A stretch of 64,000 nt of DNA from Cellvibrio japonicus Ueda107 (GTDB lineage: Bacteria; Pseudomonadota; Gammaproteobacteria; Pseudomonadales; Cellvibrionaceae): positions 3,108,501-3,172,500 of the forward strand of contig NC_010995.1 of assembly GCF_000019225.1 (NCBI RefSeq), read 5' to 3'. Positions within the stretch are counted from its first letter, which is position 1; every line of letters starts with the position of its first letter. Below are positions 17,001 through 25,145 of the stretch, piece by piece. The position numbers and the translations under genes are program-made. The notes beneath the pieces are model-generated. The model made no database searches and was not told the origin of the DNA. It was given only the letters and a program-made list of their open reading frames with translations.

Positions 17001-19309
17001 TCCGGCTGCATTGGGAAGCGGCGTATGCCAGCGCCTACCGTATCCAGGGCTCTGTCAACGGCACCGACTGGAGCGACATAGTCACGCAGAACGCCGGTAC
17101 CGGGAACCTAGAAACCTTTGATAGCCTGTCCGGTACCTACCGCTATATCCGGCTCACAGGCAGTGCGCGCGGCACGCCCTGGGGCTATTCCTTATGGGAG
17201 TTCGAAATCTGGGGCGGCGGCAGTTCACAACCGGAGCCCGAACCTGTCCTGCTATCGCGCAACAAGTCGGTAACGACCTCTGCCGTAGAGGGTGGCTTTA
17301 TCGGTGCCAACGCTGTAGACGGTGACCGTAATAGCCGCTGGGGCAGCGAACATGGCGACAATCATTTTATCCAGATCGACCTGGGTGAGATCCTCACCCT
17401 CCAGCGGATTGTCCTGGAGTGGGAAGCGGCCCATGCCAGTGCCTATGTGATCGAGGTTTCTGACAATGCCAGCAGTTGGACCGAAATCTATCGCACGACC
17501 GCCGGTAATGGCGGCACCGATGACCTGGCAGTGAACAGCCAGGGCCGCTATGTCCGCCTGACGGGTATTACCCGCGCCACACCTTGGGGCTATTCCCTGT
17601 ATGAGTTTGAGGTCTACGGCAACCCGGGCGGAACAGGGGAGCCGCCCGTACCGCAGCTTGGCATAGTGTCCCCCACGAACGGGCACGCGTTTCCAGCGGA
17701 AAGCAATATCCCCCTACAAATCTCGGTCAGTGATAGCAACTGGTTTTCCGGGGGCGGAGGCTACCGCTACTCACTCAACAGTGGAGCCGCTATCACTGTG
17801 GCACATGGCAATCCCGTCAATCTGGGTGTGCTGCCAGCAGGCAATCACACACTGGCGGTGACCCTGCTGAATGTCCAGGGGCAACCGGTAGGCAGCACTC
17901 ATACCCTCACCTTCAGTGTCCGCCAGCCAGGGGGCAGCAACCCCGATACCCCCAGCCCGGCAAAACTGGCACCTATTGCAGCACTGGCATCCAGCCATAT
18001 GGGCGGCGATGTCGCGGCTAACGCTATCGACGGCAACCCGGCATCGCGCTGGGAAAGCGAGCACAGCGATCCGCAATATATCCGCCTGGACATGGGCCAG
18101 AGCGTCCTCTTCACCCAAGTGCGGCTCCATTGGGAAGCGGCCTACGGCAAGGCCTACACCATCGATGTATCGGAGGATGGCAGCATCTGGCAGACCGCTT
18201 ACCAGACAACGACAGGCAGGGGCGGGATTGAAGAGCTGGCGCTGGATGGACAGCGCGGACGCTATATCCGCATGCGCGGCACAGAGCGCGGCATAGGCTA
18301 TGGCTATTCACTCTACGAGTTTGATGCCTACGGCATAGCCGCCGACACCAATCCCGCCCTGATTGGCATTACCGTACCTGGGGCGGGCCAGGTTATTCCA
18401 CAAAGCCAGGGCGTGCAGTTGCAGGTAGATATCTCCGATGCCAGTTGGATAGCCAACGGCGGCAGCTATCACTATTCCCTAGACGGAGCCCCGGCCGTGC
18501 GTATCAACAGCCTGGATGCAGTGAACCTGGGCAACCTGCCTACCGGTGAGCACAGATTGCGGGTCAGCCTGCTCGACAGCGATGGTCTCGAAGTCAGTGT
18601 GCCGCGCCTACACAATTTCCGGGTGCTGTGTGACAGCAACTGCCCGCAGGTGCTGGTCTTCTCCAAAACCTCCGGCTTCCGCCACGGTTCTATCCCGGCG
18701 GGTATCGCCATGGTGGAAGCCATAGGCGCGGCCCACGGTTATAGCGTGACCGCTTCTGAGGATGCCAGCCTGTTCACTGCAACCAACCTGGCGCAGTACA
18801 CCACCGTAGTATTTATGAATACTACGGGCGATATTTTTACCCCTGCGCAGAAAGCGGCTTTCCAAGCCTATATCGAAAGCGGTGGCGGCTATGTGGGAAC
18901 CCACTCGGCAGCAGATACCGAGCACAACTGGGGCTGGTATATAAACACGCTGCTGGGCGGTGCCCGGTTTATCCATCACGGCGATGGAATTCCCAGGGCA
19001 CGAGTAGAGATCGAGCAGGCCAGCCATCCGCTGGTAAGCCATATCGGCAGCGAGTGGTACCTGGCGGACGAATGGTACTTCTGGGCGCAAAACCCGCGCG
19101 GTGCTGGCAATGTCGAGGTGCTCGCCAACCTGGATCGCTCAAGTTACAGCTCCAACTATCCAGTCGAGGATCACCCGGTTATCTTCACCAACCGGGTAGG
19201 TACAGGGCGGGCCTTCTATACCGCTATCGGCCACGTGGATGAAAATTTCTCAGATCCACATATGGTTGAGACGATGCGCAAGGCGATTGAATGGACATCA
19301 GCAGATTAA
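14036..19309 (+). CDS. Giant secreted PQQ-dehydrogenase-like / CBM32 / cytochrome c / ThuA protein
   Basis: 1757 residues with a signal peptide ending at about TMAQA. Domains in order (approximate residues): a soluble sugar dehydrogenase-type beta-propeller at 50-440, with HMGGSMLFDREGNL, GFRNPFRIN and GNYGWPYVLG motifs of PQQ-dependent aldose dehydrogenases; a first F5/8 type C (CBM32) module at 445-580; a 350-residue region with two heme-binding motifs, CIECH near 749 and CAHCH near 828; CBM32 modules at 938-1060, 1075-1196 and 1308-1431; Ig-like segments at 1205-1296 and 1441-1530; and a ThuA-like domain at 1535-1754. It is probably an extracellular or periplasmic carbohydrate-oxidising protein that binds glycans; the substrate is unknown. 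ATG at 14036 follows GGAGA. A terminator follows the gene. Confidence 0.88.
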   Translation: MKIMLQGPTGASCGNGSLFRNAPLWLTFLLLLTLFAIAPTMAQAPAASDFQRVAVAEGLNLPMEFEISRDGRVFVIGKCGAIYAWQLDGGTPTQTSTLPNVRCVFEDGLLSLALDPEFTSNGYIYFQYTAPGSRTRVSRYKVNPDNSLDLASESILLEWLTGAEAHGHMGGSMLFDREGNLVITTGDNTAASGYFAPGAQATSGNTNDLRGKVLRIRPTATGGYTIPPGNLFQAGPLHRPEIYAMGFRNPFRINHDPLTGYLYLGDIGPDANAASAEGPMGMDELNEIREAGNYGWPYVLGINQPYAGFDPANLVNNHPLNTGATQLPPSKPALWTILHRAIMAGPVYRYDPAVDNEFKLPAYYDGKLIFWDFNSSRFFTIDLAAGNTPPIALDLPLNSHNVQGAIDAELDPRTHQLYVLQWGSGCCDQAPLGNGGLYRFDYIGGRDTGTNLALGATATATSAMGPYSAANAIDGNPETRWESAHADPQTLTIQLQDEALITAIRITWEAAYSSHYVIEGSIDGVTWELLAEENDGNGGVRIHLIEAERKYRYIRLTGTQRATTWGHSLYEFEIFGNTDSEPPELTEFAYLNMPRTLDPQFTGVPRQLSQTGAFSDTVNLVPNANLLPFSPNSALWSDRAGKARWISLPKDTRIGWHARDNWTFPEGTVVVKHFELPIDEANPTLTKRLETRLLVVKADGKVYGVTYRWRADNSDADLLTTGEQENISIRNASGSTWIQTWAYPSPTECIECHNANSAQILGVNTRQLNGNVQYPGLGSLNQLVHWNNLDRFNPGFSNSQVAGFDRTVAITDLSATPEQRVKSYLDTNCAHCHGTGNGGSQWDARFNTPLNLMRIVNQATTGIRNYANDYGIANAQVVTAGNPHESILYIRDKSIDPADRMPPLGRALEDTHYIQVLEQWINNLPSGPTNPGEPILLSLNKPVTTSSVQDDLVGANTVDGNPATRWGSDFSDPQWIQIDLGSVQPISSIRLHWEAAYASAYRIQGSVNGTDWSDIVTQNAGTGNLETFDSLSGTYRYIRLTGSARGTPWGYSLWEFEIWGGGSSQPEPEPVLLSRNKSVTTSAVEGGFIGANAVDGDRNSRWGSEHGDNHFIQIDLGEILTLQRIVLEWEAAHASAYVIEVSDNASSWTEIYRTTAGNGGTDDLAVNSQGRYVRLTGITRATPWGYSLYEFEVYGNPGGTGEPPVPQLGIVSPTNGHAFPAESNIPLQISVSDSNWFSGGGGYRYSLNSGAAITVAHGNPVNLGVLPAGNHTLAVTLLNVQGQPVGSTHTLTFSVRQPGGSNPDTPSPAKLAPIAALASSHMGGDVAANAIDGNPASRWESEHSDPQYIRLDMGQSVLFTQVRLHWEAAYGKAYTIDVSEDGSIWQTAYQTTTGRGGIEELALDGQRGRYIRMRGTERGIGYGYSLYEFDAYGIAADTNPALIGITVPGAGQVIPQSQGVQLQVDISDASWIANGGSYHYSLDGAPAVRINSLDAVNLGNLPTGEHRLRVSLLDSDGLEVSVPRLHNFRVLCDSNCPQVLVFSKTSGFRHGSIPAGIAMVEAIGAAHGYSVTASEDASLFTATNLAQYTTVVFMNTTGDIFTPAQKAAFQAYIESGGGYVGTHSAADTEHNWGWYINTLLGGARFIHHGDGIPRARVEIEQASHPLVSHIGSEWYLADEWYFWAQNPRGAGNVEVLANLDRSSYSSNYPVEDHPVIFTNRVGTGRAFYTAIGHVDENFSDPHMVETMRKAIEWTSAD

Positions 19310-19346
19310 TCGGCAACATTTGCCGTTAGCCCACAGGGGCTCTTTA

Positions 19347-19369
19347 CCCCCATCCCAAAAGGATGGGGG
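19347..19369 (+). terminator. Rho-independent terminator
   Basis: A 9-bp CCCCCATCC stem with a CAAAA loop is followed by CTTTATT on the plus strand. It lies 38 bases after the stop codon of the giant secreted protein, in the gap to the convergent OsmC gene. Confidence 0.75.
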
Positions 19370-19374
19370 CTTTA

Positions 19375-19797
19375 TTAGTCTGCGGAATGGATTTCGTAAC
19401 TGTGGGTGATCTCCACACCACCGGCTTCCAGCATGATCGACGCCGAACAATACTTGGTCGCCGACAGTTCCACCGCGCGTTTTACCTGGGCTTCCTTCAG
19501 CGCTGTGCCGGTAACAATAAATTTCATATGGATTTTGGTGAAGGGAGATGGAACACCGTCAGCACGCTCGGCCTCCAACTCGCAACGACAATCCGTCACT
19601 TGTTGGCGCGCCTTGGTCAGAATGCTCATCACATCAAACGAAGAACAACCTCCCAAGCCCAACAACAACATCTCCATGGGACGCACACCGGTGTTGCGAC
19701 CACCATGGTCTGGTGGTCCATCCATCAGCACGGCGTGCCCACTGCCTGACTCTCCCAAAAACTGGGCACCATCAACCCACTTAACCACTGCCTGCAT
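19375..19797 (-). CDS. yhfA: OsmC family protein (YhfA-like)
   Basis: A 140-residue OsmC/Ohr-fold protein. It closely follows E. coli YhfA, sharing the N-terminal MQAVVKWVDG, the PMEMLLLGLGGCSS segment with its first redox cysteine, and the later SATKYCSAS segment with the second. Family members Ohr and OsmC reduce organic hydroperoxides through this cysteine pair; a peroxidase role for the YhfA branch is inferred only. ATG at 19797 is selected from the YhfA alignment and an AGG site six bases upstream. In Pseudomonas a similar gene also lies beside vfr. Confidence 0.9.
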   Translation of the reverse strand: MQAVVKWVDGAQFLGESGSGHAVLMDGPPDHGGRNTGVRPMEMLLLGLGGCSSFDVMSILTKARQQVTDCRCELEAERADGVPSPFTKIHMKFIVTGTALKEAQVKRAVELSATKYCSASIMLEAGGVEITHSYEIHSAD

Positions 19798-20060
19798 AGA
19801 CGACCTCATCGCTCATAGCGCATTGCAAAAGGGCGCTAGGGTAGCACAGGCGCCAATGAAACCGAAAATGTCACATAAATCTACACCATTCACAGAAACC
19901 ATGATTTTTGGTAGACAATTCAAACGACTAGGCTTATAACTGCTTCACAATTTTGTTGCCTGTAAACCGGTTTCGCTAGCAGCAAAACTGCCTTATCGTC
20001 ATAATAAATTTTATATTCCAATTCATCATATAAAACGTCTTTAGGATTAGGAGCCATACC

Positions 20061-20696
20061 TTGGTAGCCGTCTCGCTTACACCGCACATTAAGAATGTGG
20101 AAGAGTTTCTTGTTCATTGCCACCGTCGCCGCTACCCCGCCAAGAGCACGATCATCTACGCTGGCGACAAAAGTGATTCGCTTTATTACATCGTCAAAGG
20201 CTCTGTGACTGTGTTAATTGAGGACGATGAAGGTCACGAAATGATTGTCGCCTACCTCAATGACGGCGATTTCTTTGGCGAAATGGGACTGTTCGACGAA
20301 AAAGATTCCCGCAGTGCCTGGGTCCGCGCTAAATCAGAATGTGAAGTGGCGGAAATCAGTTACGCCAAATTCCAGGAAATTTCTGAAACCCATCCGGAGT
20401 TTTTGTTTGCATTAGGCAGCCAAATGGCACGCCGTCTGCGTGCAACAACCCGTAAGGTGGGCGACCTGGCATTCCTGGATGTCACCGGACGTGTTGCGCG
20501 CACCCTGCTGGAACTGTGCAAAGAGCCCGATGCCATGACCCACCCCGACGGCATGCAAATTAAAATCACACGCCAGGAAATCGGCCGCATTGTCGGCTGC
20601 TCGCGCGAAATGGTTGGCCGTGTACTGAAAACATTAGAAGATCAGGGGCTGGTACTGGTAAAAGGCAAGACCATGGTGGTCTACGGTACCCGTTAA
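20061..20696 (+). CDS. vfr: cAMP receptor protein Vfr (CRP family)
   Basis: A global transcription regulator that binds cAMP and then TGTGA-type operators. The 211-residue protein has the cyclic-nucleotide beta-roll (GDFFGEMGLFDE and SAWVRAKSECEVAEISY, with the arginine and serine of the phosphate cassette) and a C-terminal helix-turn-helix (ITRQEIGRIVGCSREMVGRVLKTL in outline). It aligns with Pseudomonas Vfr through its whole length. The start is TTG at 20061 after AGGAGCC; alignment with Vfr supports this. It is convergent with trpC, with a shared bidirectional terminator. Confidence 0.96.
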   Translation: MVAVSLTPHIKNVEEFLVHCHRRRYPAKSTIIYAGDKSDSLYYIVKGSVTVLIEDDEGHEMIVAYLNDGDFFGEMGLFDEKDSRSAWVRAKSECEVAEISYAKFQEISETHPEFLFALGSQMARRLRATTRKVGDLAFLDVTGRVARTLLELCKEPDAMTHPDGMQIKITRQEIGRIVGCSREMVGRVLKTLEDQGLVLVKGKTMVVYGTR

Positions 20697-20724
20697 TACA
20701 GAGACTACATAAAATTCCATAATC

Positions 20725-20753
20725 AAAAAAGCCCGCATATTGCGGGCTTTTTT
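20725..20753. terminator. Bidirectional terminator between vfr and trpC
   Basis: AAAAAAGCCCGCA, three-base loop, TGCGGGCTTTTTT: a perfect 13-bp stem with a T run on either strand. It serves vfr (plus) and the trp genes (minus). Confidence 0.92.
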
Positions 20754-20769
20754 ACAGATAAATGTCTCA

Positions 20770-21567
20770 TCAGGAAAAGAATGCAGCCAAGGCTTGCCCC
20801 GGATCCTCGGCGCGCATAAAGGCTTCGCCGACCAGGAAGGCATTGACCTGGCGATCGCGCATCGCCTGTACATCCGCCGGCGCCAGAATGCCGCTCTCAG
20901 TGACAACAATGCGCTCGCTGCCAATCTTGTCCAGCAATCGATAGGTGGTTTCCAGGCTTACCTCAAATGTGTGGAGGTTGCGGTTATTAATGCCGATCAA
21001 TTTATTCGGCAGCGCCAGTGCAATATCCAGCTCGCGCTCATCGTGCACTTCCACCAACACATCCAGCCCCAACTCCAGGGCAAGGCTGTTAAGCGCTTTC
21101 AATTTTGCAGGTTCCAGCGCGGCTACAATCAACAAAACGCAGTCAGCGCCCAAGGCACGTGCCTCGTAGATGTGGTATTCATCCACCAGGAAATCCTTGC
21201 GAATAACCGGCAAACTCACTGCAGCGCGAGCTTGTTGCAAATAGGCATCCGCCCCCTGGAAGAAATCCACATCGGTTAATACCGACAAACATGCAGCCCC
21301 CCCCTTCTCATAAGAGCGGGCCAATTCATCCGGAACAAAATGCGCGCGCATCACCCCCTTGCTGGGTGATGCCTTTTTAATTTCCGCAATGACGCCCGCT
21401 TTACCCGCTGCAATCTTGTGTTCAATAGCGCGTACAAAACCGCGCGCAGGTGCCTGCACTTCAGCGGCTTGCACCAGCTGCGCCAGGGAGACTCGCGCCT
21501 TGCGCTCGGCAATCTCTTCCCATTTGCGCGCGATAATCTTGCGCAGGACGGTGGGGGTTTCACTCAT
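20770..21567 (-). CDS. trpC: Indole-3-glycerol-phosphate synthase
   Basis: Closes the indole ring from carboxyphenylamino-deoxyribulose phosphate in tryptophan synthesis. A 265-residue (beta/alpha)8 barrel. Catalytic-site motifs include AEIKKASPSKGV, LTDVDFFQG, VIRKDFLVDEYH and IGINNRNLHTFEV, with VTESGI near the C-terminus. It is monofunctional; no TrpF domain is fused as in E. coli. ATG at 21567. It is the last gene of the local trp group, 52 bases after trpD. Confidence 0.97.
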   Translation of the reverse strand: MSETPTVLRKIIARKWEEIAERKARVSLAQLVQAAEVQAPARGFVRAIEHKIAAGKAGVIAEIKKASPSKGVMRAHFVPDELARSYEKGGAACLSVLTDVDFFQGADAYLQQARAAVSLPVIRKDFLVDEYHIYEARALGADCVLLIVAALEPAKLKALNSLALELGLDVLVEVHDERELDIALALPNKLIGINNRNLHTFEVSLETTYRLLDKIGSERIVVTESGILAPADVQAMRDRQVNAFLVGEAFMRAEDPGQALAAFFS

Positions 21568-21619
21568 GTACTGGCCCTTAAATTCTGTAAAAATTGTAAA
21601 CCCTGCAAAAAGTTGTTCG

Positions 21620-22651
21620 CTATTGCAGATATTGGGTGAAAGCAGCCAGCTCACGGATTTTTTCACCTGCCAGGCTGCTGCCTATCGCATCGCGCGCCAT
21701 TTCCACACCATCGGACAGACTGCCGGCAACACCGCTCACATAAATTGCCGCACCGGCATTAAGGGCGATGATATCAGCTGCCTTTTCCGCATATTGGCCG
21801 CGGCGGTTGCCCAGCGCATCGCGAATGAGCAAGAGCGAATCTTCTGCATTACTGACACTCAAACCAATCAGGCTCTTGGACTGCATACCAAAATCTTCCG
21901 GCTTGATGATGTACTCGCGAATCTCGCCGCCCTTCAATTCCGCGACCTGGGTCTCTGTTGCCAGGCTGATTTCATCCAGGCCGTCTTTCGCATGCACAAC
22001 CATCACATGCTCACTGCCCAAGCGCCCCAGAACCTCGGCCATGGGCTTGCACAGTTCACCGTTGAATACACCAATCACCTGGCGCTTTACATTGGCAGGA
22101 TTGGTCAATGGGCCAAGCATATTGAAAATAGTTCGCATCCCCAGTTCCCTGCGCGGACCTATAGCATGCTTCATAGCGCTGTGATGGGAGGGGGCAAACA
22201 TAAAGCCCACCCCGATTTCTTTAACGCAGCGGGCAACCTGCTCCGCGGTAATATCCAGTTTGATGCCGGCAGCTTCCAGTACATCCGCACTACCGGTAGA
22301 GCTGGATACCGAGCGATTGCCATGCTTGGCCACACGCCCACCGGCGGCGGCTACCACAAACGCGCTGGCGGTAGAAAGATTAAACAGGTTGGCGCCATCA
22401 CCACCAGTGCCACAGGTATCTACCAAATAATCCACATCAATGTTAACGGGCGTCGCCAACTCACGCATAACCATGGCTGCACCGGTAATCTCATCCAGTG
22501 TTTCCCCTTTCATGCGCAAGGCCACCAGGAATCCACCGATTTGTGCCGGGGTAGCGCCACCCGTCATGACAATCCGCATCACACTAATCATCTCTTCAGT
22601 ACTGAGGTCGATACTTGCTACCAGTTTTTTTAATGCTTGTTTAATGTCCAT
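21620..22651 (-). CDS. trpD: Anthranilate phosphoribosyltransferase
   Basis: Transfers the phosphoribosyl group from PRPP to anthranilate. The 343-residue chain has the glycosyltransferase family 3 motifs: the DTCGTGGDG phosphate loop, KHGNRSVSSSTGSADVLEA and FAPSHHSAMKH. It is not fused to the TrpG amidotransferase. ATG at 22651 follows AAAAGG; a TTG two codons upstream is also open. It sits between trpG and trpC on the same strand, as in Pseudomonas. Confidence 0.97.
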   Translation of the reverse strand: MDIKQALKKLVASIDLSTEEMISVMRIVMTGGATPAQIGGFLVALRMKGETLDEITGAAMVMRELATPVNIDVDYLVDTCGTGGDGANLFNLSTASAFVVAAAGGRVAKHGNRSVSSSTGSADVLEAAGIKLDITAEQVARCVKEIGVGFMFAPSHHSAMKHAIGPRRELGMRTIFNMLGPLTNPANVKRQVIGVFNGELCKPMAEVLGRLGSEHVMVVHAKDGLDEISLATETQVAELKGGEIREYIIKPEDFGMQSKSLIGLSVSNAEDSLLLIRDALGNRRGQYAEKAADIIALNAGAAIYVSGVAGSLSDGVEMARDAIGSSLAGEKIRELAAFTQYLQ

Positions 22652-22753
22652 TGCCAATACCTTTTATTGTGTTGGGACTCTCCCCCGAGGGGGCGCTGTA
22701 GATATGTCCCGTTTGTGGATAGGAATCAGGTTAGACGCGAATACCCTGGAGGC

Positions 22754-23335
22754 CTAGTAGGCCTCCAGAAAATTGCGCAACATATCATGGCCATGCTCAG
22801 TCAAAATGGACTCCGGATGAAATTGTACGCCCTCCACGGCCAGGGTTTTGTGCTTTACCCCCATGATTTCACCCATACTGCCATCCTCATTTTGGGTCCA
22901 GGCAGTAATCTCCAGGCACTCAGGCAGGGTTGCTTTTTCGACAACCAGCGAGTGGTAACGCGTAGCCTGAAAAGGATTGTTCAACCCGCGAAACACACCG
23001 GTATTATTGTGATACACCGCTGAGGTTTTACCGTGCATCACATAGGGTGCACGAATAACCTTGCCGCCAAATGCCTGGCCAATACTCTGGTGACCAAGGC
23101 ACACCCCCAGCAGCGGGATTTTTCCAGCAAAGGTTTTAATCGCCTCTACCGATACCCCTGCCTCATTGGGCGTGCAGGGGCCTGGTGATATGACAATTTT
23201 TTCCGGTGCCAGCGCAGCAATTTCGGCAATGCTGATTTCATCGTTACGCACGACCTTGACATCGGCTTTAAGCTCACCCAAATACTGCACCAGGTTGTAG
23301 GTGAAAGAGTCATAGTTATCAATCATCAGAATCAT
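22754..23335 (-). CDS. trpG: Anthranilate synthase component II (glutamine amidotransferase)
   Basis: Releases ammonia from glutamine for TrpE. The 193-residue class I amidotransferase has the nucleophile cysteine in LLGVCLGHQSIGQAFGG and the His-Glu pair in VQFHPESI. It may also act as PabA for folate synthesis, a known double use in bacteria with one such gene; this is not decided by sequence. Its ATG overlaps the trpE stop codon by four bases (ATGA), which indicates translational coupling. Confidence 0.97.
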   Translation of the reverse strand: MILMIDNYDSFTYNLVQYLGELKADVKVVRNDEISIAEIAALAPEKIVISPGPCTPNEAGVSVEAIKTFAGKIPLLGVCLGHQSIGQAFGGKVIRAPYVMHGKTSAVYHNNTGVFRGLNNPFQATRYHSLVVEKATLPECLEITAWTQNEDGSMGEIMGVKHKTLAVEGVQFHPESILTEHGHDMLRNFLEAY

Positions 23336-24807
23336 TGTGCATCTCCCACCATATCAACCGCCTTAAAGATGGCGCGCGCTTTGTTCATCGTCTCTTTCCA
23401 TTCCAGTGCGGGAACTGAATCAGCCACCACACCGGCACCGGCCTGAACATAGAGCTTGCCGTCTTTGATCACGGCCGTACGTATGGCAATGGCGGTATCC
23501 ATATTGCCATTCCAGGCGATATACCCCACCGCACCACCGTAGATACCGCGCTTTTCTGTTTCCAGTTCATCAATGATTTCCATCGCACGGATTTTCGGTG
23601 CACCGGACAAAGTGCCCGCAGGAAGGGCAGCGCGCAAGACATCCATCGCCTTGAGTTCCGGCTTGAGCTGGCCGGTGACATTGGAGGTGATATGCATCAC
23701 ATGGGAGTAGCGCTCCACCACCATTTTGTCAGTCAGTGTCACACTGCCCACCTGGGCCACGCGACCAATATCGTTGCGTCCCAGGTCAATCAGCATCAAA
23801 TGCTCAGCAATCTCTTTCGGGTCATTGACCAACTCGACTTCCAGCGCACGATCCTCCTCCGGTGTACGACCACGACGACGTGTGCCGGCAATGGGGCGCA
23901 CAGTCACTTCGCCATCTTCCAGGCGCGCCAGGATTTCCGGGCTGGAACCTACGACATGGTGATCACCCAGGTCGAGGAAGTACATATAAGGCGATGGATT
24001 GAGGTGGCGCAACGCGCGATACAGGTTGATGGGCTCCTGGGGAAAATCAATCGACAGGCGCTGCGAGATAACCACCTGCATAGTATCGCCAGCCAATACA
24101 TAGTCCTTGATACGATCCACCATCTTGTGGAAGCTGGACTCACCGACATGGGACTGGAAACGGGCCTCGCTATGACCATCCGTCCCCAGGCTTAAACCGG
24201 ATGTTACCGGCATTTCACCGCGCAGGCGCTGCTCCAATTCATCCAGGCGTGCATTGGCCTTAACGAAGGCATTCTCCACCTCGGGATTGGCATGGATCAC
24301 CAGGATCAGTTTGCCGGCGAGGTTATCGAACACCAGTACCTCATCAGATACGCTGAGCAGGATATCCGGTGTGCCGATTACATCCCTGGGGGCACTGGCC
24401 TTAAGGTGCGGCTCCACATAGCGCGCGCAATCATAGGCAAAATATCCCACTAAGCCACCGGTAAACCGCGGCAAACCAGGCAATTCAGGTGCGCGGTAAC
24501 GCTGCTTGAACTCTTCTACAAATGCCAGGGCGTCGGCGCACTGGTGGGACTCAATGACCTTGCCATCGCGCTCAATCACAATATCTTCACCAAAGGCTTT
24601 TAATACGGTGCGGGCCGGGAGGCCAATCATCGAATAACGCCCCCACTTTTCGCCGCCCTGCACTGATTCGAACAAATAGGAATAGGGCCCGGAAGCCAGT
24701 TTCAGGTAGGAAGACAAAGGGGTATCCAGATCCGCCAATACCTCACGCACGACCGGAATACGGTTATAGCCTTGGTCAGCCAATTGGCTAAAAGCATCGT
24801 AATTCAT
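23332..24807 (-). CDS. trpE: Anthranilate synthase component I
   Basis: Converts chorismate to anthranilate with ammonia from TrpG, the first committed and tryptophan-inhibited step. The 491-residue protein has the LFESVQGGEKWGRYSMIG region that in TrpE binds the feedback inhibitor, and the C-terminal chorismate-binding core with GTRRRGRTPEED, DLGRNDIGRV and LPAGTLSGAPKIRAMEII. ATG at 24807 follows AAAGGT. It leads the trp group and is preceded by a 338-base gap that may hold leader control. Confidence 0.97.
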   Translation of the reverse strand: MNYDAFSQLADQGYNRIPVVREVLADLDTPLSSYLKLASGPYSYLFESVQGGEKWGRYSMIGLPARTVLKAFGEDIVIERDGKVIESHQCADALAFVEEFKQRYRAPELPGLPRFTGGLVGYFAYDCARYVEPHLKASAPRDVIGTPDILLSVSDEVLVFDNLAGKLILVIHANPEVENAFVKANARLDELEQRLRGEMPVTSGLSLGTDGHSEARFQSHVGESSFHKMVDRIKDYVLAGDTMQVVISQRLSIDFPQEPINLYRALRHLNPSPYMYFLDLGDHHVVGSSPEILARLEDGEVTVRPIAGTRRRGRTPEEDRALEVELVNDPKEIAEHLMLIDLGRNDIGRVAQVGSVTLTDKMVVERYSHVMHITSNVTGQLKPELKAMDVLRAALPAGTLSGAPKIRAMEIIDELETEKRGIYGGAVGYIAWNGNMDTAIAIRTAVIKDGKLYVQAGAGVVADSVPALEWKETMNKARAIFKAVDMVGDAQ

Positions 24808-25145
24808 GACATTACCTTTGGAACCTGCCGCCGTATCGCCATGCAATTGGACAGGCGCAGCGCGCAGCTATTATTCATTTTTTGGGGAGTTGACCTGGCT
24901 CCTGTTTAACAGACCCAAGTGCAAACCAGAGAGACCAGCGGCCACAGGGTTGCCCTGTGTCTGGCAATAAGAATTAACGACGCCATCGGGCGACGTGCAA
25001 TGCAGAATACTCGGTGCAGAAATGGGGGCGGTTCACACGGAAAGCTCCAGAGTCAGTTGAAGCCAGTGTACTCAAATAATGCTTCCATGCCTACCCTGAA
25101 AATCGCCTCTCTGATGCAGTTCACAGCGGATGTACCCAGGCACAA
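24808..25145 (-). promoter_or_regulatory. 338-base region upstream of trpE with possible leader ORF
   Basis: No full gene is visible. On the minus strand an ATG at 24987 opens a 26-codon ORF ending with TAA at 24907-24909; it contains Trp at codons 15 and 24. A perfect 7-bp hairpin (CACAGGG, TTG loop, CCCTGTG on the plus strand) at 24943-24959 lies within it. There is no convincing ribosome site for this ORF and no T-run terminator, so attenuation is only a possibility. The trpE promoter should lie in this region. Confidence 0.4.

Noticed and set aside
15390..18340. Repeated DNA inside the giant gene
   Set aside because: These are diverged copies of the CBM32 module coding sequence, not mobile elements or a separate repeat array.
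19920..20057. A 45-codon AT-rich frame on the minus strand starting in the vfr leader
   Set aside because: The translated product looks plausible, but there is no properly spaced ribosome site and it overlaps the vfr ribosome-binding site. Not strong enough to call.
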